Source: Desulfosarcinaceae bacterium (GTDB lineage Bacteria; Desulfobacterota; Desulfobacteria; Desulfobacterales; Desulfosarcinaceae). From it: a DNA stretch of 57,360 bases. Under the pieces are notes generated by a model. The model did no database searches and was not told where the DNA came from. It saw only the letters and a list, made by a program, of their open reading frames with translations. The stretch covers positions 1-57,360 of the forward strand of contig JASJCL010000031.1 of the NCBI GenBank assembly GCA_030066015.1, written 5' to 3'. Made by a program: the position numbers and the translations under genes. This document shows, in pieces, positions 33,635 through 41,236 of the stretch. Position 1 is the stretch's first letter, and each line of letters begins with the position of its first letter.

Positions 33635-34321
33635 ATGGGCTATATTCTCGACGGTGTTGTCACGGCCTTGCGCCTGCTCTGGCAGGGCGACCCGCAGACC
33701 TTCTCCGCCATCGGCGCCACCCTCACCGTCTCCTCCTACTCCATGGCTGCCAGCCTGCTCATGGGTGTTCCGCTGGGATTTCTGCTCGGCTACACTGAGT
33801 TTCCCGGCAAACACCAGGTGCGCTTGGTGGTGGACACCCTTCTGGCCCTGCCCACCGTCTTCATCGGACTACTTGTCTACGCCCTCATCTCCAACCGCGG
33901 CCCTCTGGGCGAAATGGGACTGCTCTTCACCCTGCCCGGCATCGCCGTGGGCCAGACCCTCCTGGCCCTGCCCATCGTCGTCGCCCTCGTCGCCACCGCG
34001 GTGGAGAGCATGGACCCCCACCTGCGCCCCACCCTCATCAGCCTGGGGGCCAACCGCCGCCAGCTGCTCCTGACGAGCCTCTGGGAAGGCCGCCACGGCA
34101 TTCTCGCCGCCGCCCTCACCGCCTATGGCCGGGTGATGACCGAGGTGGGCATCTCCATGATGGTGGGCGGCAATATCAAGTGGCAGACCCGCACCATCAC
34201 CACCGCCATCGCCCTGGAGACCAACAAGGGCCTCTTCGGCATGGGCATCGCCCTGGGAATCGTCCTGCTGATGATCGCCTTCGCCGTCAACCTCAGCGTC
34301 AGCTTTCTGCGCCGGCGTTAG
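33635..34321 (+). CDS. tupB: Tungstate ABC transporter permease
   Basis: This 228-residue integral membrane protein has five to six hydrophobic segments (TLTVSSYSMAASLLMGVPLG, LLALPTVFIGLLVYALIS, GIALGIVLLMIAFAVNLSV) and the cytoplasmic EAA-type loop around SLGANRRQLLLTSLWEGRHG that docks the ATPase. AYGRVMTEVGISMMVGGNI is typical of TupB/ModB permeases. It lies eleven bases before tupC. The 216-base gap after tupA carries a strong stem-loop. No clear binding site is visible immediately before the ATG, which could further limit its translation. Confidence 0.92.
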   Translation: MGYILDGVVTALRLLWQGDPQTFSAIGATLTVSSYSMAASLLMGVPLGFLLGYTEFPGKHQVRLVVDTLLALPTVFIGLLVYALISNRGPLGEMGLLFTLPGIAVGQTLLALPIVVALVATAVESMDPHLRPTLISLGANRRQLLLTSLWEGRHGILAAALTAYGRVMTEVGISMMVGGNIKWQTRTITTAIALETNKGLFGMGIALGIVLLMIAFAVNLSVSFLRRR

Positions 34322-34331
34322 GAGAAGCGGC

Positions 34332-35366
34332 ATGAGCGAGACCATCTACCAGCTCGATAACATCACCCAGCGATACGCGGGCAAAACCGTCCTGCACCTG
34401 CCCGAATTGTCCCTCGAAGGCCCCGCCATCGTGGGCCTCATCGGCCCCAATGGCAGCGGCAAAAGCACCCTCATGCGGATTTTGGGATTCCTCCAAGCCC
34501 CGACCAGCGGCGAGGTCCGCTACCGCGGCCGCCCCGCGCGGCCCTTCGATCCGGCCGTTCGCTTCGCGGTCACCATGCTGCCCCAAGAGCCCTTCCTGAT
34601 GCACCGCACGGTGGCCGCCAATATCGCCTACGGGCTCAAACTGCGAGGCAACGGCGGTGACCTCGAGGCCCGCATTGCGGAGGCCCTCGACCTGGTGGGC
34701 CTGGATCCCGCCGCCTTCGCCCGCCGTCAGTGGTACCAGCTCTCCGGCGGAGAGGCCCAGCGAGTGGCCCTGGCGGCCCGCCTGGCTCTGACGCCGCGGG
34801 TGCTCCTCATGGACGAGCCCACCGCCCGGGTAGACGAGGCCAGCAGCCAGCGGATTCAGGCCGCCGCCCTGGAGGCCCGCCGGGAGCGGGGCACCACCCT
34901 GGTGATCGCCAGCCACGATTGGGAGTGGCTCTACTCCATCTGCGACACCGTCCTCTGTCTCTTCCGCGGTCAGCTCATCGGCGGCGCCAAGGGCAATCTC
35001 ATCCGCGGCCCCTGGGAGGTGGATGATCGGGGCAGCTACCTGCGTCGCCTCAATGGCGGCCAACTCTTCCGGGTGCCGCCGCCGCCCGCCGACGAAGCGG
35101 TTGCTTTCCTGGCCCCCGAGGCGGTCGCACTCAACCCGCTCGAAGCGGGGCCTACTGGCCACGCCCACCTAAAAGGGATCCTCACCCGCCTGGCGCTGGA
35201 GCCCAATCACCGTCAGTTGACGGCCACCATCATGGTGGGTGATCTGGCCCTCAGCGCACGGCTCACGGTGGAGCGGGTCGCCGAACAGCAGCTTTACCCC
35301 GGCCGAACGGTGACCCTCAGCTACACGCCCGCGTCGATCCGCTGGATCGGGATGGTGGACGGCTGA
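34332..35366 (+). CDS. tupC: Tungstate ABC transporter ATP-binding protein with C-terminal extension
   Basis: This 344-residue ABC ATPase has Walker A LIGPNGSGKSTLMRIL (near 36-50), signature LSGGEAQRVALAARLAL (near 137), Walker B VLLMDEPTARVD and the switch histidine in VIASHDWEW. It powers import through TupB. Compared with compact TupC proteins of about 210-240 residues it has an extra C-terminal domain (about 275-344, ending LYPGRTVTLSYTPASIRWI) that looks like a TOBE/molybdate-binding fold and may regulate transport by intracellular oxyanion. It ends the tup unit; a short hairpin with T residues follows at 35438. Confidence 0.92.
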   Translation: MSETIYQLDNITQRYAGKTVLHLPELSLEGPAIVGLIGPNGSGKSTLMRILGFLQAPTSGEVRYRGRPARPFDPAVRFAVTMLPQEPFLMHRTVAANIAYGLKLRGNGGDLEARIAEALDLVGLDPAAFARRQWYQLSGGEAQRVALAARLALTPRVLLMDEPTARVDEASSQRIQAAALEARRERGTTLVIASHDWEWLYSICDTVLCLFRGQLIGGAKGNLIRGPWEVDDRGSYLRRLNGGQLFRVPPPPADEAVAFLAPEAVALNPLEAGPTGHAHLKGILTRLALEPNHRQLTATIMVGDLALSARLTVERVAEQQLYPGRTVTLSYTPASIRWIGMVDG

Positions 35367-35437
35367 GGGGAGCGGCGAAACCCGCTGCCGGCGACCGATG
35401 CAACCGCCCTCCGTTTCAATGTCCGGGGGCATCTCTG

Positions 35438-35458
35438 AAGCGGCCTTGTCGGCCGTTT
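35438..35458 (+). terminator. Weak terminator after tupC
   Basis: AAGCGGCC and GGCCGTTT pair (with one G-U) around TTGTC, 72 bases after the tupC stop. The T tract is only three bases. Confidence 0.35.
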
Positions 35459-35769
35459 GCATGCGGTGCGCGCGATTTGACAGCCCTGCCTGCCGTCAAC
35501 AGGATCAGCTGGCAGGCTGAGGGCGTGGATGATGCATTTAAAAAGTTTGCAGAGGGTTGAAGCGGCACTGGGCGCCAATTTCAGCGCCACTGGCCGTCAT
35601 GTTCACGGTCTTCTCTCTGCGATCAGCCGCCTGCCCTAAGCTCGCTCGGCGGCAACACCTCAGATCGGCATGATTCTCCATATCCTGAGCGGCGAACGAG
35701 ATCGATCTGGCGCAAAGCACCCTTTACGCAATTAATCCCTAATATCGTTGGATATCATGGAAGCGCCGC

Positions 35770-35798
35770 TTGTCTGTGGGGTGGTGTTGGGGTATGAT
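35770..35798 (+). promoter_or_regulatory. Predicted promoter upstream of the AhpD-like gene
   Basis: TTGTCT (35770-35775), an exact 17-base spacer and TATGAT (35793-35798) match nine of twelve consensus positions. Transcription would start near 35805 and include the structured element at 35823-35883. Confidence 0.5.
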
Positions 35799-35822
35799 CA
35801 AGTAACGAATCCCCGGGGAGTG

Positions 35823-35883
35823 ATGTGGGCATCGTCGGCGGGGAAACCATCGATCCCGATGCGGCCTTTTCCCCGCCCCACAT
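35823..35883 (+). promoter_or_regulatory. Structured RNA element in the 5' leader of the AhpD-like gene
   Basis: Three nested perfect stems: ATGTGGG/CCCACAT (35823-35829 with 35877-35883), GCGGGGAAA/TTTCCCCGC (35838-35846 with 35868-35876) and CATCG/CGATG (35848-35852 with 35857-35861). An eight-base bulge lies on the 5' side between the first two stems and a six-base internal loop on the 3' side between the last two. In all 21 base pairs form without mismatch. The palindrome CCCCGGGG (35811-35818) precedes it, and a smaller hairpin (TATCCA/TGGATA, 35952-35972) lies near the start codon. There is no T-run, so it is not a terminator. I do not recognise it as a known riboswitch class. Confidence 0.55.
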
Positions 35884-35997
35884 GCCGATATGGGATAAAC
35901 CATCATCTCACCGCGGTCTTTCTGGAGAATAACTGCCCACACTCCCCCTTCTATCCATCCTAAAATTGGATAACGACGGTTTCTACGCGAGATCAAG

Positions 35998-36369
35998 ATG
36001 ACAGATCTAACCGAAAAGAAGATTCAGCAAAGTATCGACGATCGAAAACGAACCCACAGAATCTTTCTCGAGAATGTCAAAACCTACAAACCATTTATGG
36101 AATTGGAAGAACAGGCCTTCAAAGATGGCGCCCTCTCGAAGAAGATGAAAGAACTGATGGCCTTGTCCATTTCGATTGTCACCAAATGTGAACCCTGTAT
36201 GGAGTGGCATCTCGCTCAAGCGCTCCAGAATGGCGCAACAGAGGAAGAAGTTTATGAAACGATTGACGTTTCGTTAGAGATGGGGGGCGGCCCATCCGGG
36301 GCTTATGCCCGCTTTGTTTTGAAGGCAATGGACTATTTCAAGAATCAAGATAGCGGACCCAGCCGGTAA
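35998..36369 (+). CDS. Carboxymuconolactone decarboxylase / AhpD-like protein
   Basis: This 123-residue all-helical protein has the AhpD-core active site KCEPCMEWHLAQAL, i.e. CxxC followed by histidine, and the surrounding LMALSISIVTKCEPC and GATEEEVYETIDVSLEMGGGP. AhpD-fold proteins of this size act as thiol-based peroxide reductants or are of unknown function; the CxxC supports redox activity rather than decarboxylation. The binding site before the ATG is weak, and the leader is long and structured. By eye the coding sequence is less GC-rich than the tup genes. Confidence 0.88.
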   Translation: MTDLTEKKIQQSIDDRKRTHRIFLENVKTYKPFMELEEQAFKDGALSKKMKELMALSISIVTKCEPCMEWHLAQALQNGATEEEVYETIDVSLEMGGGPSGAYARFVLKAMDYFKNQDSGPSR

Positions 36370-36459
36370 AAAGCGTTTGTACGATGGGACCAAATCGCAT
36401 GGTCGCGCGCAAAGCGACCGTGCAGCGCAGTGGTGGCCGCTGAAAGGAACCCCAAGGAG

Positions 36460-36924
36460 ATGATCCCCATCTTTCCATACGCCTATATTGTCGCCGCCGT
36501 CCTGATCTTCCTCATGGGGTTCTGCGTGCATTGGGTTGCCCAGCTCACATCCGTGCTGAATTGGGATCTGGTGACGCGCCTGGGGCTCCAGGAGTGGGCT
36601 ATGCCCAGTGAGTAGACGGTCTATGCGCATGCAATCGCAGTTGCCGATACGGCGCTGGCGTGGCTATATGGCCTTGCGGCCGCGGGGCTGCTCATCAATG
36701 CAGAATGGGGATATACGCTGGCTTGGATACCAGGGTCACTTCTACTCTACCATGCCATCAGTGCCTGGACCTGGGAACGCAACCGACGGAAAGCGGGCCG
36801 TCAGTTCTGGCCTGAATCGCTGCGAATCACCTGGTGCGGCCTCAATGCGATGACCGGCTTTTTTGCACTTGTCTTGTCTTGGTCGGTCAAGGGCGGCCGA
36901 CCAGACCCGCGAACTCGGCGGTGA
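36460..36924 (+). pseudogene. Small membrane protein gene interrupted by an in-frame amber codon
   Basis: The frame runs from ATG 36460 through 51 codons (IPIFPYAYIVAAVLIFLMGF, HWVAQLTS, LGLQEWAMPSE) to TAG at 36613-36615, then stays open for a further 102 codons in the same frame (VYAHAIAVADTALAWLYGLA, LAWIPGSLLLYHAISAW, then FFALVLSWSVKG) to TGA at 36922. The downstream part is hydrophobic, without internal stops, and reads as the natural continuation, so a single nonsense change (for instance a Tyr codon TAC/TAT to TAG) best explains it. Read-through is the alternative. AAAGGA lies 11 bases upstream. The family is not named with confidence. Confidence 0.7.
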
Positions 36925-36987
36925 CGTCCGCTTTGCCCCATTTGCGGCGGTTATTTACACCACCGTTACGCGTCATCAAGAGATGCA

Positions 36988-37395
36988 ATGAAGTTAGCCC
37001 CCAAAATACTTTTGATCGTTGATGGTGTTGTAAATCTACTGCTGGGAATTTTTTTGGTCGCATTTCCCATGGGGGTGGTCCGTCTCTTAGGGTTGCCCAG
37101 CACGAACACCAATTTTTATCCAAGCATCTTAGGTGCCGTTATATTCGGGATAGGATTGGCGCTTTTTTTGGAATTGATTGGCTATAAAAAACAATTCCGG
37201 GGGCTGGGGCTTGGCGGCGCAATCGTGATCAACCTCGCTGGTTCCATCGTCCTGTTTTGCTGGCTGTTATTCGGCGCCCTATCTATTCCGATGAAGGGGC
37301 GAATCATCTTATGGTCCGTCGCGCTGATTGTCTTCGCAATCGGTATCGCTGAGTTATACTTCAAAGCGTGGCTCTATGAAAACCATACGACATGA
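36988..37395 (+). CDS. Small four-helix membrane protein of unknown function
   Basis: This 135-residue protein has four predicted membrane helices: ILLIVDGVVNLLLGIFLVAF, ILGAVIFGIGLALFLELIG, IVINLAGSIVLFCWLLFGAL and IILWSVALIVFAIGIAELYF. It is intact, unlike its two neighbours. No binding site stands out before the ATG. I do not recognise a specific family; the charge pattern suggests cytoplasmic ends. It lies in an accessory-looking segment of short membrane genes. Confidence 0.7.
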   Translation: MKLAPKILLIVDGVVNLLLGIFLVAFPMGVVRLLGLPSTNTNFYPSILGAVIFGIGLALFLELIGYKKQFRGLGLGGAIVINLAGSIVLFCWLLFGALSIPMKGRIILWSVALIVFAIGIAELYFKAWLYENHTT

Positions 37396-37483
37396 GATGC
37401 GGTGCCATGGAGGTCCACGAATAGCTTGTGGCCTGTTGGCCGCGCTGTCGGACTGAACGCCATCCTAAAGTAGAGGCGGCCCT

Positions 37484-37931
37484 TTGCAACCAACACGCAT
37501 AACGTGGATACACATCGTATTTGGTGTCCTTACATTGGCCCCACTTCTCGTGGCCCAACTCGTCATCCTCGTAAATCCCATAGCCAAGAGGCGAAAGACA
37601 TCCTTGTCGCTAAAGGTGAAGACTGGCGAGACAAACCGCAGTTCGATCCGCCCTGGGGTGTGCCTGGGCGGATTGATTGCTAGTTGCCCCTCTGTTGATT
37701 TCGGGAAGCATTGGTGTGATGCTTGGGCATGCCTGGGGGTATGACCCGTGGGGAGCGACTGGCGCTATTTGCCTGTATATCAATATCGGTTTGTGGTTCA
37801 TGGAGAAGGCGTACGTCTATCCTTCCCGTGGAGCGCTTGCCGATTACGCCTATTATTGGGGGCTTTTTGTATATTGGGGCGCACTTGTCGTGGTATACGC
37901 CGCTATCCGTCTCAGCGGAGTAGAGATATAG
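37484..37931 (+). pseudogene. Decayed small membrane protein gene with two frameshifts and a nonsense codon
   Basis: Three successive frames form one plausible protein. From TTG 37484 (GAGG seven bases upstream) comes a membrane segment, IHIVFGVLTLAPLLVAQLVI. Near 37581 the frame must shift by one base to read QEAKDILVAKGEDWRDKPQF. Near 37661 it must shift again to read CAWAD, meeting TGA at 37674-37676 where a tryptophan is expected, and then continuing LLVAPLLISGSIGVMLGHAW, CLYINIGLWFMEKAYVYPSR and YYWGLFVYWGALVVVYAAIR to 37931. Both frameshifts can be explained by loss of one G and the stop by TGG to TGA. Sequencing error is possible but would need three events. Confidence 0.6.
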
Positions 37932-38062
37932 GCCAGTCCGGTGATGGCGCGTCATGCGGAGAGATTCACCCGATATACCGTCCAATAGCGGCGCTCAAGG
38001 ACGACGAGAGGCGCGCTGCCCCGACGCCGGGCGTCAGCTGGCCGAATCAGATAGGAGGGACG

Positions 38063-38491
38063 ATGCATAACAGGAAAGCTTTGACAGCACCTTGCGGTCT
38101 TGATTGCTTCAATTGTGACATCTATGAAGAGAATCTAACGGCAGAATTCGCTGAGATGATTCACCACAAGTTGGGGATCTCCAAGGAAGAGATCCCCTGC
38201 AAAGGGTGCCGCGAACAAGATGGTGCCCATTTTCATCTGCCCGATGGGTGCGCCACCTTGAACTGCGTCAAAGCAAAAGGGGTCCAATTGTGTTGCGACT
38301 GTGACGATTTTCCCTGTGCCCTCCTCGCTCCCCTTGCAGACGGCGCGGCAAAATACCCGCACAACATGAAAGTTTATAACCTGTGCCGTATTCAAACCAT
38401 CGGCTTGGAAAGATGGATTGAGGAGGCTGCCAACATTCGCAAACAATATTTCAAAGGAGGATTTGTGGTAGGCAAGGGACAGGCCGAGTAG
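38063..38491 (+). CDS. DUF3795 cysteine-rich (zinc-binding-type) protein
   Basis: This 142-residue protein has clustered cysteines characteristic of DUF3795: APCGLDCFNCDIYEENL at the N-terminus, CKGCREQDG, CATLNCVKAKGVQLCCDCDD and FPCALLAPLADGA. The spacing suggests one or two metal sites, zinc or Fe-S. The start at 38063 has a strong ATAGGAGGGA. Function is unknown; relatives are common in anaerobic bacteria and archaea. The upstream neighbour is a decayed membrane gene and there is no clear operon partner. Confidence 0.88.
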   Translation: MHNRKALTAPCGLDCFNCDIYEENLTAEFAEMIHHKLGISKEEIPCKGCREQDGAHFHLPDGCATLNCVKAKGVQLCCDCDDFPCALLAPLADGAAKYPHNMKVYNLCRIQTIGLERWIEEAANIRKQYFKGGFVVGKGQAE

Positions 38492-38825
38492 CAGGCTGCG
38501 CCCACAAACTGGATGTGGATTTTCTTCTTGCGAATCGCCAGATCACGGCCGCGGGCACCGGCCGTACGACCGACATGGACAAGGGGCCGATTGGGAATTC
38601 GCACCACTGTGTCCAGGTCGGTGACGCCGTTGGCCGACAGGCAAGCAGAGCACCTCAGCCACTGCGGCGTGCTAAACCGCGACACAGGGACACTTGAGCG
38701 GCATGAAGCGACGAACGAAGGCAGCAATGCGATTACCACGAACACGCTGAAACGCCCCGGTCAACACCGCCAAGCGGCTTGCAACGGCCATTCTTCAATG
38801 AAGTATGCGCCATAGGAGTCGCGTC
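38492..38825. other. Intergenic region without recognisable gene
   Basis: 334 bases between two small plus-strand genes. Short open frames on both strands lack binding sites and domain-like sequence; nothing further is seen. Confidence 0.55.
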
Positions 38826-39131
38826 ATGGGCAACCATTCCAACACGGGCAAGAAAAAACCCAAGGGGTCAGGGAAATTTGCCGTCTTCTGCGCAGGATTG
38901 TTTTTATTGCTGTTCGCGGGCTCATTCATCGTGCCCGTCGACAAAATTCCCCCAGAGTGGGCCATCAGAGCTTGGCTCTTTTTTGCCGGCGCCGTCCTGA
39001 TGTACTGGGGCTGCAACCGAATCACCAACGGCCGGGACGATCCAACCGTCGGTCAAGGCACGATCAATCTCGTCATCGGCATTTTCGCGGCCACCGTCGC
39101 GCTCCTGTCACTGCTCAAGACGACGCCGTGA
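38826..39131 (+). CDS. Small two-helix membrane protein of unknown function
   Basis: This 101-residue protein has a basic, lysine-rich N-terminus (TGKKKPKGSGK) followed by a first hydrophobic segment (FAVFCAGLFLLLFAGSFIV), a second (WLFFAGAVLMYWGC) and a third weaker one at the C-terminus (LVIGIFAATVALLSLL). The ATG at 38826 is chosen because AGGAG (38814-38818) precedes it by seven bases. No family was recognised. It stands alone between larger gaps in the accessory segment. Confidence 0.65.
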   Translation: MGNHSNTGKKKPKGSGKFAVFCAGLFLLLFAGSFIVPVDKIPPEWAIRAWLFFAGAVLMYWGCNRITNGRDDPTVGQGTINLVIGIFAATVALLSLLKTTP

Positions 39132-39316
39132 TGCGACCCGCGATGGTTTACGGGGGACGCTGCCCGACATCGCTGTCGGTGCTGCACAATTGAGCCCACG
39201 TCGATCTGTTGAGCGATGAACTGCCCTGAGGCGGCTGCCGCGGACAACTCCGCTGCGGGGCAGATCCAAAATGCGATCCAACCCCATCACCGATATCGCT
39301 TTGGGAGGGTAGAACG

Positions 39317-39679
39317 ATGATCAAGCTCATCATGTGTTTGCGCCGTCGTCCAGAGATGACGCGCGAGGAGTTCCAAGCGTACTGGCAGCATCAGCACGGC
39401 CCATTTTTCATGCGGAATGCCGGCGTCATGCGGGCGAAGCGCTATGTGCAATCCCATACCATCGACACCCCTTTGAACGAAGGGATGCGGAGCGCGCGGG
39501 GGATGCGGCCCGAATATGACGGGGTCGCGGAGGTCTGGTTCGAATCGGAAGAAGATCTGCTGGCGGCGATGAATTCGCCCGAGGGACAGGACTTGAGCGC
39601 CGCCTTGCTGGCGGATGAAGGCAACTTTATCGATCACGCCAATTCCTCGGCCTTCATCGTGCGAGAGCGGGCTTTCTAA
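39317..39679 (+). CDS. EthD-domain protein (dimeric alpha/beta barrel)
   Basis: This 120-residue protein opens with IKLIMCLRRRPEMTREEFQA and YWQHQHGPFFM, the EthD/ferredoxin-like barrel signature, and later has the strand-helix pattern AEVWFESEEDLLAAMNSPEG. EthD-like proteins are small dimeric barrels found beside catabolic or redox enzymes, mostly of unknown chemistry. GGGAGG lies eight bases before the ATG. There are no obvious operon partners; the next gene begins 128 bases downstream. Confidence 0.85.
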   Translation: MIKLIMCLRRRPEMTREEFQAYWQHQHGPFFMRNAGVMRAKRYVQSHTIDTPLNEGMRSARGMRPEYDGVAEVWFESEEDLLAAMNSPEGQDLSAALLADEGNFIDHANSSAFIVRERAF

Positions 39680-39807
39680 AGCAGCGGGCAATCGGCCGCC
39701 AATCGGTGTGTCCGGCCGCCGCATACCGCGCCGAGATGAGCGGTGCTTGAGACCCACAGTCGCCGTATCCGGCGACGACATCCTTTGGCCGACCGACGGG
39801 AGGGGAG

Positions 39808-40281
39808 ATGGAGCGCGTCGTGACAGCCGTCTTCATCGGCGTACTGGGCACCATTGCGATGGATCTGTTGAACCATCTCTTCGCACGATCTGGATGGATT
39901 CTCAAAATCGATGTGGCCACCATTGGCAGAATGGCCGCGGGATGGCTGCGCGGTCGCTTCCGCTACCGCCACCCCGGCGAATTGAGGCCGGTTGCCAACG
40001 CAACCCTATTGGGATACCTCACGCACTATGGCATCGGAGTGGGCCTGGCGATTCCCTTCGTGTTCGGCTGGGATCACTGGGCGGGAAGCCCGCTGTCCCC
40101 CCTGTGGGCCCTCGCATACGGCCTCGCAACGACCGTCGCCTCGGTCTTTTGGGTCTATCCATCCCTGGGACTGGGGGTTTTGGGCCTCAAGTCCCCCGAA
40201 GGCGTGAAGGCGCCCCTGTCGAGTTTGGCCAACCATCTCTTCTTTGGTATGGGGATGGCGGTCGCCGTTCTACTTACCTGA
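39808..40281 (+). CDS. DUF2938-like membrane protein
   Basis: This 157-residue protein has about four membrane segments (VVTAVFIGVLGTIAMDLLNH, YLTHYGIGVGLAIPFVFGW, LWALAYGLATTVASVFWVYP, LANHLFFGMGMAVAVLLT) and conserved-looking histidines in NHLF, THYG and a second NHLFFG. The pattern fits the DUF2938 family as I recall it. AGGGGAG directly precedes the ATG. Function is unknown. Confidence 0.7.
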   Translation: MERVVTAVFIGVLGTIAMDLLNHLFARSGWILKIDVATIGRMAAGWLRGRFRYRHPGELRPVANATLLGYLTHYGIGVGLAIPFVFGWDHWAGSPLSPLWALAYGLATTVASVFWVYPSLGLGVLGLKSPEGVKAPLSSLANHLFFGMGMAVAVLLT

Positions 40282-40611
40282 GGTCGGTGTGGGCGCGGCG
40301 TGTTGAAATTCTTGTGATTTATCCAAAAAGGCCATGGTACGTGGCAGGCGCCGGTGTTGCCGGCAAACGATCGCATCTTGTGGAACAGCAGCCAACCTGT
40401 TTCCTGACCGATCTTTTCGTTAACGATGTAACATAGGGTAGAGTAGACCATCCACTTTTGCTTGCGACCGGACGCTAGCATCCGGCGTAGCGGATAACTG
40501 GGATTCAATCTATTGCACGTTGAAGAATCGCCAGGTTGAGAGATGGCGGAAGCCCCTCGGCTCAGCCGTTTCGGTTCTCCACGTGGTTGAGAATTGTGAG
40601 GGATTCTGGCC
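40282..40611. other. Intergenic region without recognisable gene
   Basis: 330 bases. A perfect palindrome TCGTTAACGA and a short GCCGG/CCGGC hairpin are present, but no promoter or gene is convincing. Confidence 0.5.
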
Positions 40612-41157
40612 ATGAGTAAGCGTGACGCTGATCATACAGCCCACCCATTCTATATTTTCGGCTCGGGTGTTGCCATAGGTGTTGTGGCGACCTTCTCGTT
40701 CATGTCGTTTATCATTATGCAAAACTATGTAGAGAAAGAGAACGTCAACGCATTCATAGAAAAGCAGGGAAAAGCCATTATTGATGCGGGCAAATTGAGC
40801 GAATACATGGAGATGGCAACCGAATATGCCGTTTTGGAAACGGGTCAGACAAGAAGCGACTCCATTTCGGATGAAGCGACGGCACCACCCGCTGTCCCGG
40901 CCGACACCTCCTTTCAGATCTCTCTGGCATCGCCGCTGGTGAGAGTCGACGACGAGCTTTCGCTCTTGTTGTTGAAGATCGAGCCGAGCCGGGCCCGGTT
41001 TCAGTTCAACTTTCATTTGTCCCCCAAAAAGGAGAAACGGTTATTTATCTATCGCGACAAACCGCAGACCGTTTCGATGGACGACCGCACCTACGTCGCT
41101 CGACTTCTGGAGATCAGGAACGGATCGGAAGTGATTGTCAATTGCACCAAATACTGA
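40612..41157 (+). CDS. Single-pass membrane protein of unknown function
   Basis: In this 181-residue protein one hydrophobic segment near the N-terminus (IFGSGVAIGVVATFSFMSFI) anchors a soluble region of about 140 residues containing a charged stretch (EKENVNAFIEKQGKAIIDAG), a Pro/Ala linker and a beta-rich C-terminal half (FQFNFHLSPKKEKRLFIYRD). There is no recognised domain. The binding site is weak (AGGGA region). It may face the periplasm by the positive-inside rule. Neighbours give no functional hint. Confidence 0.65.
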   Translation: MSKRDADHTAHPFYIFGSGVAIGVVATFSFMSFIIMQNYVEKENVNAFIEKQGKAIIDAGKLSEYMEMATEYAVLETGQTRSDSISDEATAPPAVPADTSFQISLASPLVRVDDELSLLLLKIEPSRARFQFNFHLSPKKEKRLFIYRDKPQTVSMDDRTYVARLLEIRNGSEVIVNCTKY

Positions 41158-41236
41158 GAATCCAATGCATTGAATACGCCCGGCGGCCGCAATTCAACTG
41201 ACGAAACGCCCCCCGCGAACCCCATTTCGGTGACGA

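Larger units (their letters stand above)
35367..35997. other. Long intergenic region between tupC and the AhpD-like gene
   Basis: These 631 bases hold a weak terminator after tupC, a good plus-strand promoter and a large stem-loop within the predicted leader of the next gene. No protein-coding gene is convincing here. Confidence 0.65.

Noticed and set aside
36613-36615. TAG as a pyrrolysine codon
   Set aside because: Pyrrolysine is known mainly in methylamine methyltransferases; this is a small membrane protein, and no pyl genes are in the window. A nonsense mutation is more likely.
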